A stretch of 64,000 nt of DNA, from positions 223,392 through 287,391 of the forward strand of contig NZ_AEDD01000009.1 in the NCBI RefSeq assembly GCF_000179615.1. Reading direction: 5' to 3'. This document shows, piece by piece, positions 53,612-63,089 of this stretch (position 1 is the first letter of the stretch; each line of letters begins with the position of its first letter). Under the pieces are notes generated by a model. That model saw only the letters and a program-made list of their open reading frames with translations. It had not been told where the DNA came from and did no database searches. This stretch comes from Paenibacillus curdlanolyticus YK9. Its GTDB lineage: Bacteria > Bacillota > Bacilli > Paenibacillales > Paenibacillaceae. The translations under genes and the position numbers were made by a program.

Positions 53612-56239
53612 TTAATTACAACGACTATACCCACAATTACTACAAGTCTTACATCCCTCAATATTAATCAGCGATGCCGATCCGCATGACGTACAAAGGT
53701 CGCGCGACGACGACTGACCTGCATGCGCATGCGCGCCAGCATCATTCCCAGCCGCCAGAGCTGGTGCAGCCGGTGCTGCAGCAGCTGGCAATGCTGCCGC
53801 TGCTGGCTCCGCGTACAACGCTGCCGCTTCCTCTGCCGTCTCCGCGTGCGTCTCAAGCGCCTTCGCGACTGCGTCCGCGATGGATTCCACGCGATTCGCA
53901 CCGAAGCCGATCGCCCCAGAGCCGCCGATGCCTTTCAAATGCTTGACGAGCAGCTTCACCTTGTTGCCGTGATCGCCATAACGGAGGAACAACGAGCATA
54001 CGCGGCCGAGTGCTTCCGCCATCGCGAATACGTCAGAGCCTGCTTTGCCGACATTGAGGAAGATTTCGCTTGGCGTTCCGTTCATGTCATTGATCGTAAT
54101 GTACGCCATGCCGAATGGCGTATTTACTTTATAAGTAGCGCCGCGCAGCACTTGCGGTCGGCGCTTGTATTCTTTATCAAATACTTGCTCCTGCTGCGGC
54201 GTTACATCGGCGTTCAGCGTTGCGTTCAGCTCGCCGACGGTCGTCGTTTCAACAGCTGCCGCTGTTGCTGTTTCTGCCACCGCTGCTGCGGCTTCGTCCT
54301 TCTTCTCATCCTTCGAAGAGGTCGACAGCACCTGAACGTCACGGCTGCCGTCGCGATAAATCGTTACGCCTTTGCACCCGAGATCGAATGCAAGCTCATA
54401 CAGCTCCTTCGTTTCTTCGACCGTAAAGTCGTTCGGCGCGTTCGCCGTTTTGGAAATCGAGCTGTCTACCCAGCGTTGAATCGCCGCTTGCACGCGGATA
54501 TGATCCTTCGCCGATAAAGACATCGACGTTACATAATAATCCGGCAGCTCTTGGCCCGGATGCGCATCGATCCACTCTTGCGCGATCGGCACGAGCTGCT
54601 TGTCGAAGCCGAGTCGGCTTTGGCGGAAGTATTCGAAGGCGAAGTATGGTTCGATGCCTGTAGAAGTGCCGACCATCGTGCCCGTGCTGCCCGTTGGCGC
54701 TTGGGTCAATACGGTTACGTTGCGTACGCCGCTCTTCATGATCGCATCGCCTACTTCCGGGTACTCCTCGACCATGTTTTGCATGAAGCCGCTTTGTAAG
54801 TATGGCTCTGCCTCGAACGCTGGGAACGAGCCTTTCTCGCTAGCAATCTCGGAGGAAGCCAGATACGATTCACGGGCGATGAAGCCGTACAGCTTATCCA
54901 GGAACGAGAGCGATTCGGGCGATCCGTAACGGATGCCCAGCTTAATCATGAGCTCTGCCAGTCCCATCGTGCCCAATCCGACGCGGCGTTCGTTTTGCTG
55001 ATTCGCTTCATTTTCCGGGAAATGATACGGCGTCTTGTCGATGACGTTATCGAGGAAACGCACCGACCAGCGCGTCACGCGGCCCAGCTCGTTCCAATCC
55101 ACATCGTCCTTGCCCTCATCATAGAATTTGGACAGATTAATCGCCGATAGATTGCATACGCCCCAAGCTGGCAGCCCTTGCTCGCCGCATGGATTCGTAC
55201 AAATGATCGGATTGAAGTACCAGCTGTTCGACATCTGGTTGTAGTATTCCATGAACACAACGCCAGGCTCTGCCGATTTCCAAGCCGATTCGATAATCGT
55301 ATGCCATACATCGCGAGCGCGTACGGTTTTGTACGGGATAACCGGATGGCCGTTGGAGCGCCATTTTTCCAAATCGCCGTCCCACAACTGGTCATAGCCC
55401 GTCGCCTTCGTATCAGGGAACACAAGCTCCCAATCGAGATCCTCCTTGACCGCCTTCATGAAGCCGTTGCTCACGCATACCGACAAGTTCGCGTTCGTCA
55501 CTTGCCCCATCGTTTGCTTGACGGTAATGAAATCGAGAAGATCCGGATGCCAGTCGTTGATCATAAGCATAAGCGCGCCGCGACGGCTGCCGCCCTGCTC
55601 GATCAGGCCCGTCGTATAGCTGAATAGCCCGCCCCATGAAACAGCGCCGCTCGAGGAGCCATTCACGCCTGCAACAATCGCACGGCGAGGACGCAAGGAC
55701 GACAGATTAATGCCTACGCCGCCGCCGCGCGCCATAATTTCAGTCATTTCCGTGAGCGTCTCCATAATGCCGCCACGGCTATCTTTTGGTGAAGGAATAA
55801 CATAGCAGTTGAACAGCGTCAGCTCTTCGCTTGCGCCTGCACCAGCCGCAATCCGGCCGCCCGGCACGAGCTTCCAGTCATCGAGAATATAGCGGAACCG
55901 TTCCGTCCATTCCTTCCGCTTCTCTTCCTTCTCGACCGATGCCATTGCGCCTGCGAGGCGATCCCACATTTCTTCCGGCGTTTTCTCAACGGTCAGCGTC
56001 AGCTTCTCTACGGACGATTCGATCGTGCCCCCGCTGCGCAGCTTAACCGTCACGTCGCTGCCGCGGCGCGCGATGACTTCGCCTACTTCCTTGGTTGGGA
56101 ATTTCGGGTCATCCTTCGTCAGCACCAGGACGACGTCGCCTACCTTCGTCTCGTTCGTGTCCGCATTTTTCCATGCGTAGCGATCCAAAAATATTTTCTC
56201 GCTTAGTCCTTCTAATCGATTATTTCGCGTCGTCACCAT
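53612..56239 (-). CDS. nrdJ: Adenosylcobalamin-dependent (class II) ribonucleotide reductase
   Basis: 875 residues. Reduces ribonucleotides to deoxyribonucleotides using B12 radical chemistry. Landmarks: LFNCYVIPSPKDSRGGIMET, MARGGGVGINLSSLRPRR, the active-site block NPCGEQGLPAWGVCNLSAIN, and PTGSTGTMVGTSTGIEPYFA. The C-terminus has a zinc-ribbon-like tail with paired Cys (CTSCGSAS, CKTCSNCGYSRCN), typical for class II enzymes, after an Ala-rich linker. GGAGG lies 10 bases before ATG. A candidate NrdR box is upstream. Confidence 0.95.
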   Translation of the reverse strand: MVTTRNNRLEGLSEKIFLDRYAWKNADTNETKVGDVVLVLTKDDPKFPTKEVGEVIARRGSDVTVKLRSGGTIESSVEKLTLTVEKTPEEMWDRLAGAMASVEKEEKRKEWTERFRYILDDWKLVPGGRIAAGAGASEELTLFNCYVIPSPKDSRGGIMETLTEMTEIMARGGGVGINLSSLRPRRAIVAGVNGSSSGAVSWGGLFSYTTGLIEQGGSRRGALMLMINDWHPDLLDFITVKQTMGQVTNANLSVCVSNGFMKAVKEDLDWELVFPDTKATGYDQLWDGDLEKWRSNGHPVIPYKTVRARDVWHTIIESAWKSAEPGVVFMEYYNQMSNSWYFNPIICTNPCGEQGLPAWGVCNLSAINLSKFYDEGKDDVDWNELGRVTRWSVRFLDNVIDKTPYHFPENEANQQNERRVGLGTMGLAELMIKLGIRYGSPESLSFLDKLYGFIARESYLASSEIASEKGSFPAFEAEPYLQSGFMQNMVEEYPEVGDAIMKSGVRNVTVLTQAPTGSTGTMVGTSTGIEPYFAFEYFRQSRLGFDKQLVPIAQEWIDAHPGQELPDYYVTSMSLSAKDHIRVQAAIQRWVDSSISKTANAPNDFTVEETKELYELAFDLGCKGVTIYRDGSRDVQVLSTSSKDEKKDEAAAAVAETATAAAVETTTVGELNATLNADVTPQQEQVFDKEYKRRPQVLRGATYKVNTPFGMAYITINDMNGTPSEIFLNVGKAGSDVFAMAEALGRVCSLFLRYGDHGNKVKLLVKHLKGIGGSGAIGFGANRVESIADAVAKALETHAETAEEAAALYAEPAAAALPAAAAPAAPALAAGNDAGAHAHAGQSSSRDLCTSCGSASLINIEGCKTCSNCGYSRCN

Positions 56240-56285
56240 CTGTCGACAACCTCCCGTTATTCTTGGTCCCGCAGCCCATGAAGTT

Positions 56286-56321
56286 ATCTATATTGTATGA
56301 TTTTGGTACCATATATTGTGT
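56286..56321 (-). promoter_or_regulatory. Candidate NrdR boxes upstream of nrdJ
   Basis: On the minus strand ACACAATATATGGT (56308-56321) matches the NrdR consensus acaCwAtATaTwGt with one mismatch. A weaker copy, ATACAATATAGAT, covers 56286-56298. Centre spacing is 23 bases, not the common 31-32, which lowers confidence. A TATAAT (56331-56336) lies just upstream. Confidence 0.45.
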
Positions 56322-56552
56322 GCGCTACTCATTATACTATACCAGATATGGATCTACATCGCCTCAGATCGCTGTTTTCGCCGAAATTTGTAAACTTCCG
56401 CCTACTATGCTTCCCCGTGCTTGTCCATCCTCGTCTATTCTCTGTATTTCGTCCCTTTCTGTTACGCTCGTTTTCTCTCTCTTATGAATTGCCGACGACA
56501 AGGCCATACTATGGAAATCACGCCCGCCGCATGGCAGAAAAGGAGCTCATCT

Positions 56553-58373
56553 ATGACGCAACCGACTGAGCCGACGAATCCGTCCCGCTCCGAACCGGCA
56601 GAAGCAAACCGTAAGCTTACCCCGCTCGTCGATTGGCGATTTGACCGTTCTTGGTTCGATGAGCTGCAAGGCCGACTAAATCGCAACGGGCCTTGGGACA
56701 GCTGGCCGCTCTACCAGCTTGCCGTCGAAGCCGAACTAGCGAAGCAAGTGAGCAGCTTTGACGAGCTGCGCTGCCTCCGCTGCCTGCCTTCGCTTGAGCC
56801 GATGCCGCATCAGATTTCGACGGCGAGCAAGGTCTTGCATGAGATGGGCGGCCGCGCCATTCTCGCCGATGAGGTCGGCCTTGGCAAAACGATTGAAGCC
56901 GGACTCGTGCTCAAGGAATATATGATGCGCGGACTCGTGAAGCGCGCCCTCATTCTCGTGCCTGCTTCTCTCGTATTGCAGTGGGTGCGCGAGCTGAATC
57001 AAAAATTCGGCATACCGGCCGTCGCTCAGAAAAAAGAGCATACGTGGGCATGCGATGTCGTCGTCGCATCGATGGACACCGCCAAGCGCGACCCTCACAG
57101 GGAGAAGCTGATGGCGCAGGAATATGACATCCTCATCATTGATGAGGCGCATAAGCTCAAAAATAAAAAAACGACCAACTATCAATTCGTCACGCAGCTG
57201 AACAAAAAGTACTGCCTGCTCTTAACCGCAACGCCTGTACAGAACGATCTGGACGAGCTCTATAACCTGATTACCCTTCTTAAGCCGGGCCAACTCGGCG
57301 GCCAAAGCGAATTTGCCGCGAATTTCGTCGTCGATAAGCGTCTGCCGAAGAATGAGGATCAGCTGCAGGAAGCGCTGTCTGCCGTTATGATACGCAATCG
57401 CCGCGGCGATGGAGGCATTCAGTTTACGAAGCGGATCGTCCGCAACATCCCGCTCACGCTATCGCCGGAGGAAAAGGCGCTCTACGATGGCGTCACAGCT
57501 TTCGTGCGAGAACGCGTAGTCGAAACCGTTGCGGATATGGCAAGCATGCTGTCGCTCGTTACGCTGCAGCGGGAGGTTTGCTCCAGCCGCGATGCGGTGT
57601 TTTTAACGCTGGTTAATCTGTTTAAGAAAACGGCCGAGGACTCTCCGCTCCGCGCGAAGATTTGGGCGCTTGTTGAGGTTATCCGTTCGATTACCGCCAA
57701 TACGAAGGCCGAAAAAGCGATGGAGCTCATTCGCGAGATCGATGATAAGGTGATCATTTTCACGGAATATCGTGCAACGCAAGAATATTTGCTGCAATAT
57801 TTCCGCTCGCACGGGCTGCAAGCCGTGCCATATCGCGGCGGCATGAATCGCGGCAAGAAGGATTGGATGATGGACCTGTTCCGAGGACGCGCGCAAGTGC
57901 TCATCGCTACAGAAGCCGGCGGCGAGGGCATCAATCTGCAATTTTGCCACCATATGATCAACTTTGATCTGCCGTGGAATCCGATGCGCGTCGAGCAGCG
58001 AATCGGACGGGTCCATCGCCTAGGCCAGAAGCATGACGTGCGCATTTACAACCTGTGCACGCTCGGAACGATCGAGGAGCATATCGTGAATCTGCTCCAT
58101 GAGAAAATCAATCTGTTCGAGCTTGTCATCGGCGAATTGGACCATATCCTAGAACGGTTCGAGAAGCAGGAGCTATCTCTCGAGCAGCAAATCGCCCAGA
58201 TGGTCGCCGAATCCGGCAATGTCTCGGAGCTTCAGCATCGTATCGATGGTCTGGGCAGCTCGCTCAGCCGCATTCGCGACGAGGTGCAGTCCGAAATTAT
58301 CGAAGAAGACAATCCGCTCGCTGACATGCTCGATGCTGTCGGCCAAACCATATCAATGGAGGCGAGCCCATGA
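56553..58373 (+). CDS. yqhH: SNF2-family helicase (YqhH)
   Basis: 606 residues from the ATG with AAAGGAG 7 bases upstream; readings from 56421 add 44 unrelated residues. DEAD/SNF2 motor: Walker A DEVGLGKTIEAGLVLKEYM (about 107), DEAH box ILIIDEAHKLKNKKT (about 196), motif III LLTATPVQND, and in the second RecA lobe VIIFTEYRATQEYL, ATEAGGEGINLQFC and RIGRVHRLGQ. Its ATG-linked partner is YqhG, as in B. subtilis yqhG/yqhH. Role probably in DNA or RNA-polymerase handling; not defined. Confidence 0.9.
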   Translation: MTQPTEPTNPSRSEPAEANRKLTPLVDWRFDRSWFDELQGRLNRNGPWDSWPLYQLAVEAELAKQVSSFDELRCLRCLPSLEPMPHQISTASKVLHEMGGRAILADEVGLGKTIEAGLVLKEYMMRGLVKRALILVPASLVLQWVRELNQKFGIPAVAQKKEHTWACDVVVASMDTAKRDPHREKLMAQEYDILIIDEAHKLKNKKTTNYQFVTQLNKKYCLLLTATPVQNDLDELYNLITLLKPGQLGGQSEFAANFVVDKRLPKNEDQLQEALSAVMIRNRRGDGGIQFTKRIVRNIPLTLSPEEKALYDGVTAFVRERVVETVADMASMLSLVTLQREVCSSRDAVFLTLVNLFKKTAEDSPLRAKIWALVEVIRSITANTKAEKAMELIREIDDKVIIFTEYRATQEYLLQYFRSHGLQAVPYRGGMNRGKKDWMMDLFRGRAQVLIATEAGGEGINLQFCHHMINFDLPWNPMRVEQRIGRVHRLGQKHDVRIYNLCTLGTIEEHIVNLLHEKINLFELVIGELDHILERFEKQELSLEQQIAQMVAESGNVSELQHRIDGLGSSLSRIRDEVQSEIIEEDNPLADMLDAVGQTISMEASP

Positions 58374-59386
58374 ACGAACGCCAGGTTCACAAATACGTTC
58401 AGCGGTTTCTCGAGGCAACGGAATGCGCCATTCTAGAGAAGTCGCCCTCCCATTTTAAGGTAAAGCTTTCTCCTGCCGCCGACCGCGCGCTCACCAATCG
58501 CCCGTACTATTGGAGCTTTGTCGATCGGACGGGCGCCGATCCTGAGACGATGTCGATGTTATTCGTGACGGATAAAGCCAAATATGATGCTGCCGAGGCT
58601 GCCGCTCAAGAGCAGCTCGCTTCCTCGCCAGCGACCGGCAATGGCGGCGCCGACAGCTCAACGGGCATGGTGCCTGTAGCGGGCTCAGCGCCAGCTCCAA
58701 TAAGCAGCGGGCTTACTCCTGCCGCCGAAGCAGCCATTGGGCGGTCGTTCGGCTTCGTTCATGGCGCGATGAATACGGTTCGTATGCCGCGGGAGGATTT
58801 GCATTTTGGATCGCGCAAGCTTGACCAGCTGTTCGATGCGAGCAGCGCGAGCGGGAGCTATGTGTACCTGTTTCAGGAGCCGGAGCGCAAGCATGCTCTT
58901 CCCTATGATTCAACGCCTTATACGGCATGGCTTGGCGTCAATCTGAAGATCGAATTCGCCTGCGACCGCAAGCGGGATGAGTTTCATTCGATCGGCGTTT
59001 CCCTTGCTTCTGGACAAGTCGTCGAACGGTTCCACGACAGGCTTCTTTCCTATAAACTGACGCCGAAGCTGCCGCCCAATGTCCATATTACGAAAAATGG
59101 CGTATCGCTCAGCAAAGCAATGTCGATGATTGAGCAAGCGATTGAGCGCAAGCTGAAGCAGCAGGATTACAGCTGGGCAGCAGCGGCTAGCGAACGGCTG
59201 GATGAGGAGCTTGGGCGCATTCAGCATTATTACGAGCCTTTGATCGAAACCGCGATTGAAGAAAATAAAGCAGCAATTGCCGAGCAATTCGAGAAACGCC
59301 AAGCCGAAATCCGGTGGCAATATGAGCCCCGCGTTACAGCGTCTGCCATCAACTGCGGCATTTTTCATCTCGCGGGTATCGATTGA
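58370..59386 (+). CDS. yqhG: YqhG-family protein
   Basis: 338 residues beginning MNERQVHKYVQRFLEATECA, the YqhG start; conserved blocks LTNRPYYWSFVDRTGADPET and MPREDLHFGSRKLDQLFDAS. A low-complexity Ala/Ser/Gly insert (about 75-115) separates the two. Function unknown; it is translationally coupled to the SNF2 helicase (ATGA overlap) and the pairing is conserved in Bacillales, so they probably act together. No signal peptide or membrane segment. Confidence 0.85.
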   Translation: MNERQVHKYVQRFLEATECAILEKSPSHFKVKLSPAADRALTNRPYYWSFVDRTGADPETMSMLFVTDKAKYDAAEAAAQEQLASSPATGNGGADSSTGMVPVAGSAPAPISSGLTPAAEAAIGRSFGFVHGAMNTVRMPREDLHFGSRKLDQLFDASSASGSYVYLFQEPERKHALPYDSTPYTAWLGVNLKIEFACDRKRDEFHSIGVSLASGQVVERFHDRLLSYKLTPKLPPNVHITKNGVSLSKAMSMIEQAIERKLKQQDYSWAAAASERLDEELGRIQHYYEPLIETAIEENKAAIAEQFEKRQAEIRWQYEPRVTASAINCGIFHLAGID

Positions 59387-59519
59387 CAGCGGACAACAAA
59401 ATTAGAACGGATACCGCACGCGTCTCCGCGACAGCTTCCAACAGCATTCTTGGGAGCTTGTCCGTACAATGAAGAGGAACGTAAGCGGCTTCAAACCCCA
59501 GCGAAAGGCGGAGATGACG

Positions 59520-60467
59520 ATGCGACATCCCAATACGAGAAAGCTTTTCCTTATAGCCCTTCTTGGAGCAGCTATGCTTCAACCGCTTGCGATCGCGAGC
59601 GCAGCACCCAGTTCATCATCTGTGCAGGCCGCTGTAACAACCGAGCCAATTCCCAAGGCAGATGCGCGGAAGCTGGAAAATCAAGTTCGGTTATGGATGG
59701 ATGAGCTGGCGAAGCAGCCCTCCTTTGCCTCTTGGTCAGGAGCGGAATACGCCATAGAGCCGCTTGGCCCAGGCACGCATGCCTGGTATGTAATCATTAC
59801 GATAAGCGGTAAAACCGTTGGATATATGATCGTTAATGCGACGACTAGCGGCGGATTCGAGTTAGGGGAATATGGCGTAGGAAAGCGTCCGTTGTTCGAC
59901 TTGCAAACGCTGCGCGTATCGTTGGAACGGCAAGGCGTTATTCCAAGCAGCCAACAGCCGAGCTTTCAAGCGGAGCGGTTATATGTAAATGGGCTATTAG
60001 CCGCATGGCGTATCGTCACTTCTGATCGCGAGATTTTGTATGCGGATGCTGCAACCGGCGATATTTTGCCTGCCGACGATCGCTCTTGGAAGCTCGCCTC
60101 AGCACATATCCAACAGTCTGCGTTATTCCCGGTATCGGCCGGACTGCAGTCGCATGTCTTTCGTGCCTATCGGGGAAGCTCCTTCGATATCTATGCCGAT
60201 TTGCCGTGGCTGACATCGCCTGCTGTTTCGCTGAAGCAAGCTGAACAATTGCTCAAACCAATCGAAGCGAATCGTCCGATACGTTACGTATCTGAACTGT
60301 TTGATCAATCGGCAACGTTCGTATGGGGCATTACCGGCTTCCAGCAATGGTCGAACCATGCCGTTTATTTGCAGCTTGAAGAGCCCGATCCAGAAGGCAC
60401 CGGGCTTTCTTATAGGCGCTATATCGGATTATCCTTGCTCTCGGCTTTCGGCCGCTTTTACGGCTGA
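59520..60467 (+). CDS. Exported protein of unknown function
   Basis: 315 residues; signal peptide about 1-28 (LFLIALLGAAMLQPLAIASA) after MRHPNTRK. The ATG at 59520 lies 6 bases after GGAG; 59514 and 59469 are longer options. The body contains repeated motifs like WYVIITISGKTVGYMIVN, RLYVNGLLAAWRIVTSDREI and LYADAATGDILPADDRSWK, suggestive of PepSY/YycI-type small beta domains, but no family could be fixed. The last 39 bases overlap the opposite-strand yqzE gene. Confidence 0.7.
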   Translation: MRHPNTRKLFLIALLGAAMLQPLAIASAAPSSSSVQAAVTTEPIPKADARKLENQVRLWMDELAKQPSFASWSGAEYAIEPLGPGTHAWYVIITISGKTVGYMIVNATTSGGFELGEYGVGKRPLFDLQTLRVSLERQGVIPSSQQPSFQAERLYVNGLLAAWRIVTSDREILYADAATGDILPADDRSWKLASAHIQQSALFPVSAGLQSHVFRAYRGSSFDIYADLPWLTSPAVSLKQAEQLLKPIEANRPIRYVSELFDQSATFVWGITGFQQWSNHAVYLQLEEPDPEGTGLSYRRYIGLSLLSAFGRFYG

Positions 60468-60671
60468 CGGCGCCGTTCCACGGCTGCCCCGCATCCAAGT
60501 GAATAACGTTACCGGCGCCAAGCCGAACCAACGGGTCACCCATGGCTCACGGCTCGACTTGGCTGCTTGTTTGCTAAGACGTCTTCTCTCGCGCTCTTCC
60601 GCTGGCGTATCGATATAATGGACGAATTGTCCTGCCATATATTTAATGAGTTCATCTCGTTTATCTGCCAT
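60429..60671 (-). CDS. yqzE: YqzE-family small protein
   Basis: 80 residues. The first about 55 match YqzE: DELIKYMAGQFVHYIDTPAE, ERERRRLSKQAAKSSREPW, VTRWFGLAPVTLF. The C-terminal 25 residues are extra and overlap the 3' end of the convergent exported-protein gene. GAGGAG precedes the ATG. YqzE lies at the end of the comG operon in Bacillus; no comG genes are in this window. Function unknown. Confidence 0.85.
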   Translation of the reverse strand: MADKRDELIKYMAGQFVHYIDTPAEERERRRLSKQAAKSSREPWVTRWFGLAPVTLFTWMRGSRGTAPSAVKAAESREQG

Positions 60672-60823
60672 TTCGTTATCACTCCTCGATTGCGCTTATC
60701 CGCTAATCTTTCATTGCCCTTCGCCTCTACAGCATTCCCGCGATTCCATTACAATAAACATGCATGAATTCCCATCCAGCGAGCCACGCTAAGTGCAGAT
60801 CACATGCAGTTTGGCTAGAGGGG

Positions 60824-61627
60824 ATGACGGAATTGGAAAACCAACAAACACAATCAGAGCTTACAAACAAACGTTCAGATCGGTTCAAGCACATTTGGCA
60901 TACACGTAGATTGATCGTACCCATCGTCATAATGACGCTGTTATGGAGTCCCATTCCGTTTTCTAAAAATGATCTTGCAGCAGCTGCTGCTGCGGACGCG
61001 AAGAGCGATCCGCCCAACTACAAGCGCGCGCTTCCGACCGCTGCCATATTAATCGACGCCGGCCATGGCGGCATTGACGGCGGTACCGTATTCGGCGACA
61101 CGCTTGAGAAGGATATTAATCTTGCCGTTGCCCAAAAGCTCTATTTGCTGCTGCGCAGCCAAGGGATTAACGCGATTCTGAACCGTACCGGCGACTATGC
61201 TTTAAGCGATGATAATCGCTGGCATCAGACCTCTTCCCGCCATCGGCGCGACCTGTCGCAGCGCAAGCAGCTGACCGCTGAGATTGAAACTGCCCTATTC
61301 GTCAGCCTGCATGTTAATTGGGCCAAAAATAATGGAAAGCGCGGCCCCCTCGTCCTGCATCAAGACAATGGAAAAAGCGCCCTGCTGGCTTCTTGCATAC
61401 AGGACGCTTTGAATCAATTGCAGCATACGCGTGCGCTGCCTGTAATCGGGAAACCTTATTATTTGCTCAAAACGGTTAAACAGCCCGCCGTTATTGTGGA
61501 AATGGGCTTCCTGTCCCATACTGGCGATCGCGCAATGCTGACGAATAAGGTTTCACAAACGAAGCTGGCTTCCGCGATTGCGAACGGCCTAAGGCAATAT
61601 TTGCTGCTCGTCGGTTCGCTGGACTAG
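60824..61627 (+). CDS. N-acetylmuramoyl-L-alanine amidase (CwlD-like)
   Basis: Amidase_3 family, about 267 residues. A single N-terminal membrane/signal helix (LIVPIVIMTLLWSPIPFS) then the zinc amidase: ILIDAGHGGIDGGTVFGDTL (His and, in KDINLAVA, Glu ligands), FVSLHVNWAKN (His ligand) and PAVIVEMGFLSH with catalytic Glu. CwlD-type enzymes strip the peptide side chain from muramic acid to make spore-cortex muramic-lactam. Start among ATG 60824 and TTG 60833 (both near AGAGGGG) is uncertain. 3' end overlaps the convergent deacetylase gene by 39 bases. Confidence 0.88.
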   Translation: MTELENQQTQSELTNKRSDRFKHIWHTRRLIVPIVIMTLLWSPIPFSKNDLAAAAAADAKSDPPNYKRALPTAAILIDAGHGGIDGGTVFGDTLEKDINLAVAQKLYLLLRSQGINAILNRTGDYALSDDNRWHQTSSRHRRDLSQRKQLTAEIETALFVSLHVNWAKNNGKRGPLVLHQDNGKSALLASCIQDALNQLQHTRALPVIGKPYYLLKTVKQPAVIVEMGFLSHTGDRAMLTNKVSQTKLASAIANGLRQYLLLVGSLD

Positions 61628-62443
61628 GTCGGACAGCTTCACGATTACCGCTTTTTCCCGAAGCACTGGCGTTGATTGAAGCAGAACTGCGGCCGTTTTC
61701 TTGCCTGGAGGTCCAACATGGCCGATGGCGACGCAGTTCTCATGCTCCTCTAAATATTTGCGCAGCACGCCGATTTGCTTGGCAATATGCTGGACGGAAT
61801 ATACATCGTCAAGAAACACATGGTTGGAGAGCAGCGGTACGCCCAGCTCGTTGGCGATTTTCGGCACCACCGTTTTGTACGTCGTACGGCTGTCGAGGAA
61901 AAATAGCCCCCGCTCTTTGCAAACGGTCAAAACGATGCGCATCACGCGCTCATCCGCCGTTACCTTGGAGCCCATATGATTGTTCATTCCGACCGCGTAT
62001 GGCACATTGTCGATCGCCGCTTCTACCCGCTTGCGGATTTCGCTATCGCTGAGATCAGTCGTCAGCGCGCCTGGGCCAAGCCATTCCCGCTTGCCTTTAT
62101 TCGGCTCCATCGGCATATGCACGATGACATCATGGCCGAGCTTATGCGCAGTTTCTGCATCTGCGCGCGTAGTCGGCATGAACGGCATGACCGCAACCGT
62201 AAAAGGAAACGGCAGCTTCATCATCTCCGTCGTCCCAGTCATGCCATTGCCAAAGTCATCAATGACAATCGCTACGCGTTTCGTCTCAGCTGCTCGTCCC
62301 TCTGCTCCTTCAGCTGCACCAGCTGCAGCAGATAAACCGGTGCCAGCGCACAGCAGTCCGATGAGCAAGCATACTACCAGTCGACGAGTCCAGCGGATTT
62401 GTTTTATACAATTGGATTGCTTTCTCGATTGCCGTGAATGCAT
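61589..62443 (-). CDS. Divergent polysaccharide deacetylase family protein (YibQ type)
   Basis: 284 residues: signal peptide about 15-45 (LVVCLLIGLLCAGTGLSAAA), then a divergent NodB-like domain: RVAIVIDDFGNGMTGT (metal Asp pair), PFPFTVAVMPFMPTTRADAE, HDVIVHMPMEPNK, AVGMNNHMGSKVTADERVMR, GLFFLDSRTTYKTVVP. Exported carbohydrate esterase fold; substrate unknown. Weak AAGGTGG 13 bases before ATG. Confidence 0.85.
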   Translation of the reverse strand: MHSRQSRKQSNCIKQIRWTRRLVVCLLIGLLCAGTGLSAAAGAAEGAEGRAAETKRVAIVIDDFGNGMTGTTEMMKLPFPFTVAVMPFMPTTRADAETAHKLGHDVIVHMPMEPNKGKREWLGPGALTTDLSDSEIRKRVEAAIDNVPYAVGMNNHMGSKVTADERVMRIVLTVCKERGLFFLDSRTTYKTVVPKIANELGVPLLSNHVFLDDVYSVQHIAKQIGVLRKYLEEHENCVAIGHVGPPGKKTAAVLLQSTPVLREKAVIVKLSDLVQRTDEQQILP

Positions 62444-62569
62444 CGCTTCAGGCTCACCACCTTATCATGACATACACACAGTGTTTGTGCCCTGTTCAAA
62501 AAATATGTAGCCCTATCGAGTAAGTCATGCGGTTATCGTTTACAGAAAATTCGAACATTCCTGATCACA

Positions 62570-62599
62570 TTGACTTGAATAAGATTAAAATGATATATT
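62570..62599 (+). promoter_or_regulatory. Promoter of first tRNA-Leu gene
   Basis: TTGACT, 18-base spacer, TATATT, 22 bases before the mature tRNA 5' end. Confidence 0.7.
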
Positions 62600-62621
62600 A
62601 AATTTCGCCAGTTGTAATTGT

Positions 62622-62708
62622 GCGGTCATGGCGGAATTGGCAGACGCGCTAGATTCAGGTTCTAGTGGTGTAACAGCCGTGGAGGTTCAAGTCCTCTTGA
62701 CCGCACCA
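62622..62708 (+). tRNA. tRNA-Leu (anticodon CAG), copy 1
   Basis: 87 bases including encoded CCA. Acceptor stem GCGGTCA pairs with TGACCGC; anticodon stem CTAGA/TCTAG encloses TTCAGGT, anticodon CAG for CUG codons. The long variable arm is typical of class II tRNA-Leu. Differs from copy 2 by one base in the variable arm (AACAGCC versus AACAACC). Confidence 0.95.
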
Positions 62709-62713
62709 CTATA

Positions 62714-62747
62714 AGAGGTTCCAGCGCATGAGCTGGAACCTCTTTCG
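62714..62747 (+). terminator. Terminator after first tRNA-Leu gene
   Basis: AGAGGTTCCAGC and its exact complement around GCATGA, then TTT. Short T-run, so some read-through into the next gene is possible. Confidence 0.7.
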
Positions 62748-62769
62748 TTCACTCGAAGGAGGTAATTCC

Positions 62770-63030
62770 ATGGAATGCCGAATCGGCTGTGCAGCATGCT
62801 GTATCGCGATAACGATTACTTCCCCGATTCCCGGCATGCCCGGCGGCAAGCCTGCTGGCGTGCGTTGCATTCAGTTGGCGGAAGATAACAAGTGCCGTTT
62901 GTTCGGCAAGCCGGATCGTCCTGCGGTGTGCAGCGGATTTGCTGCGGAGGAATACACCTGCGGCCAGACAAATGAAGATGCTTTCCGCATTCTTACTCAG
63001 CTTGAGCAATTAACAGCACCGGCGTCTTAA
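62770..63030 (+). CDS. YkgJ-family cysteine-cluster protein
   Basis: 86 residues with the Zn/Fe-S-binding Cys pattern CRIGCAACCIAI near the start, then RCIQLAEDNKCRLFG and PAVCSGFAAEEYTCG. ATG at 62770 lies 8 bases after GAAGGAGG. Family members are small putative metal-cluster proteins without established activity. It sits between two tRNA-Leu copies. Confidence 0.88.
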   Translation: MECRIGCAACCIAITITSPIPGMPGGKPAGVRCIQLAEDNKCRLFGKPDRPAVCSGFAAEEYTCGQTNEDAFRILTQLEQLTAPAS

Positions 63031-63038
63031 AATAATAT

Positions 63039-63068
63039 TTGACATCAACTCGTACCCAATGGTATGAT
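63039..63068 (+). promoter_or_regulatory. Promoter of second tRNA-Leu gene
   Basis: Perfect TTGACA, 18-base spacer, TATGAT, 21 bases before the tRNA. Confidence 0.75.
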
Positions 63069-63089
63069 CTTTTTTGTCGACATTGACAT

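Noticed and set aside
53723..54517. 264-codon frame opposite nrdJ
   Set aside because: Antisense shadow of a strongly supported gene with Arg/Cys-rich nonsense product.
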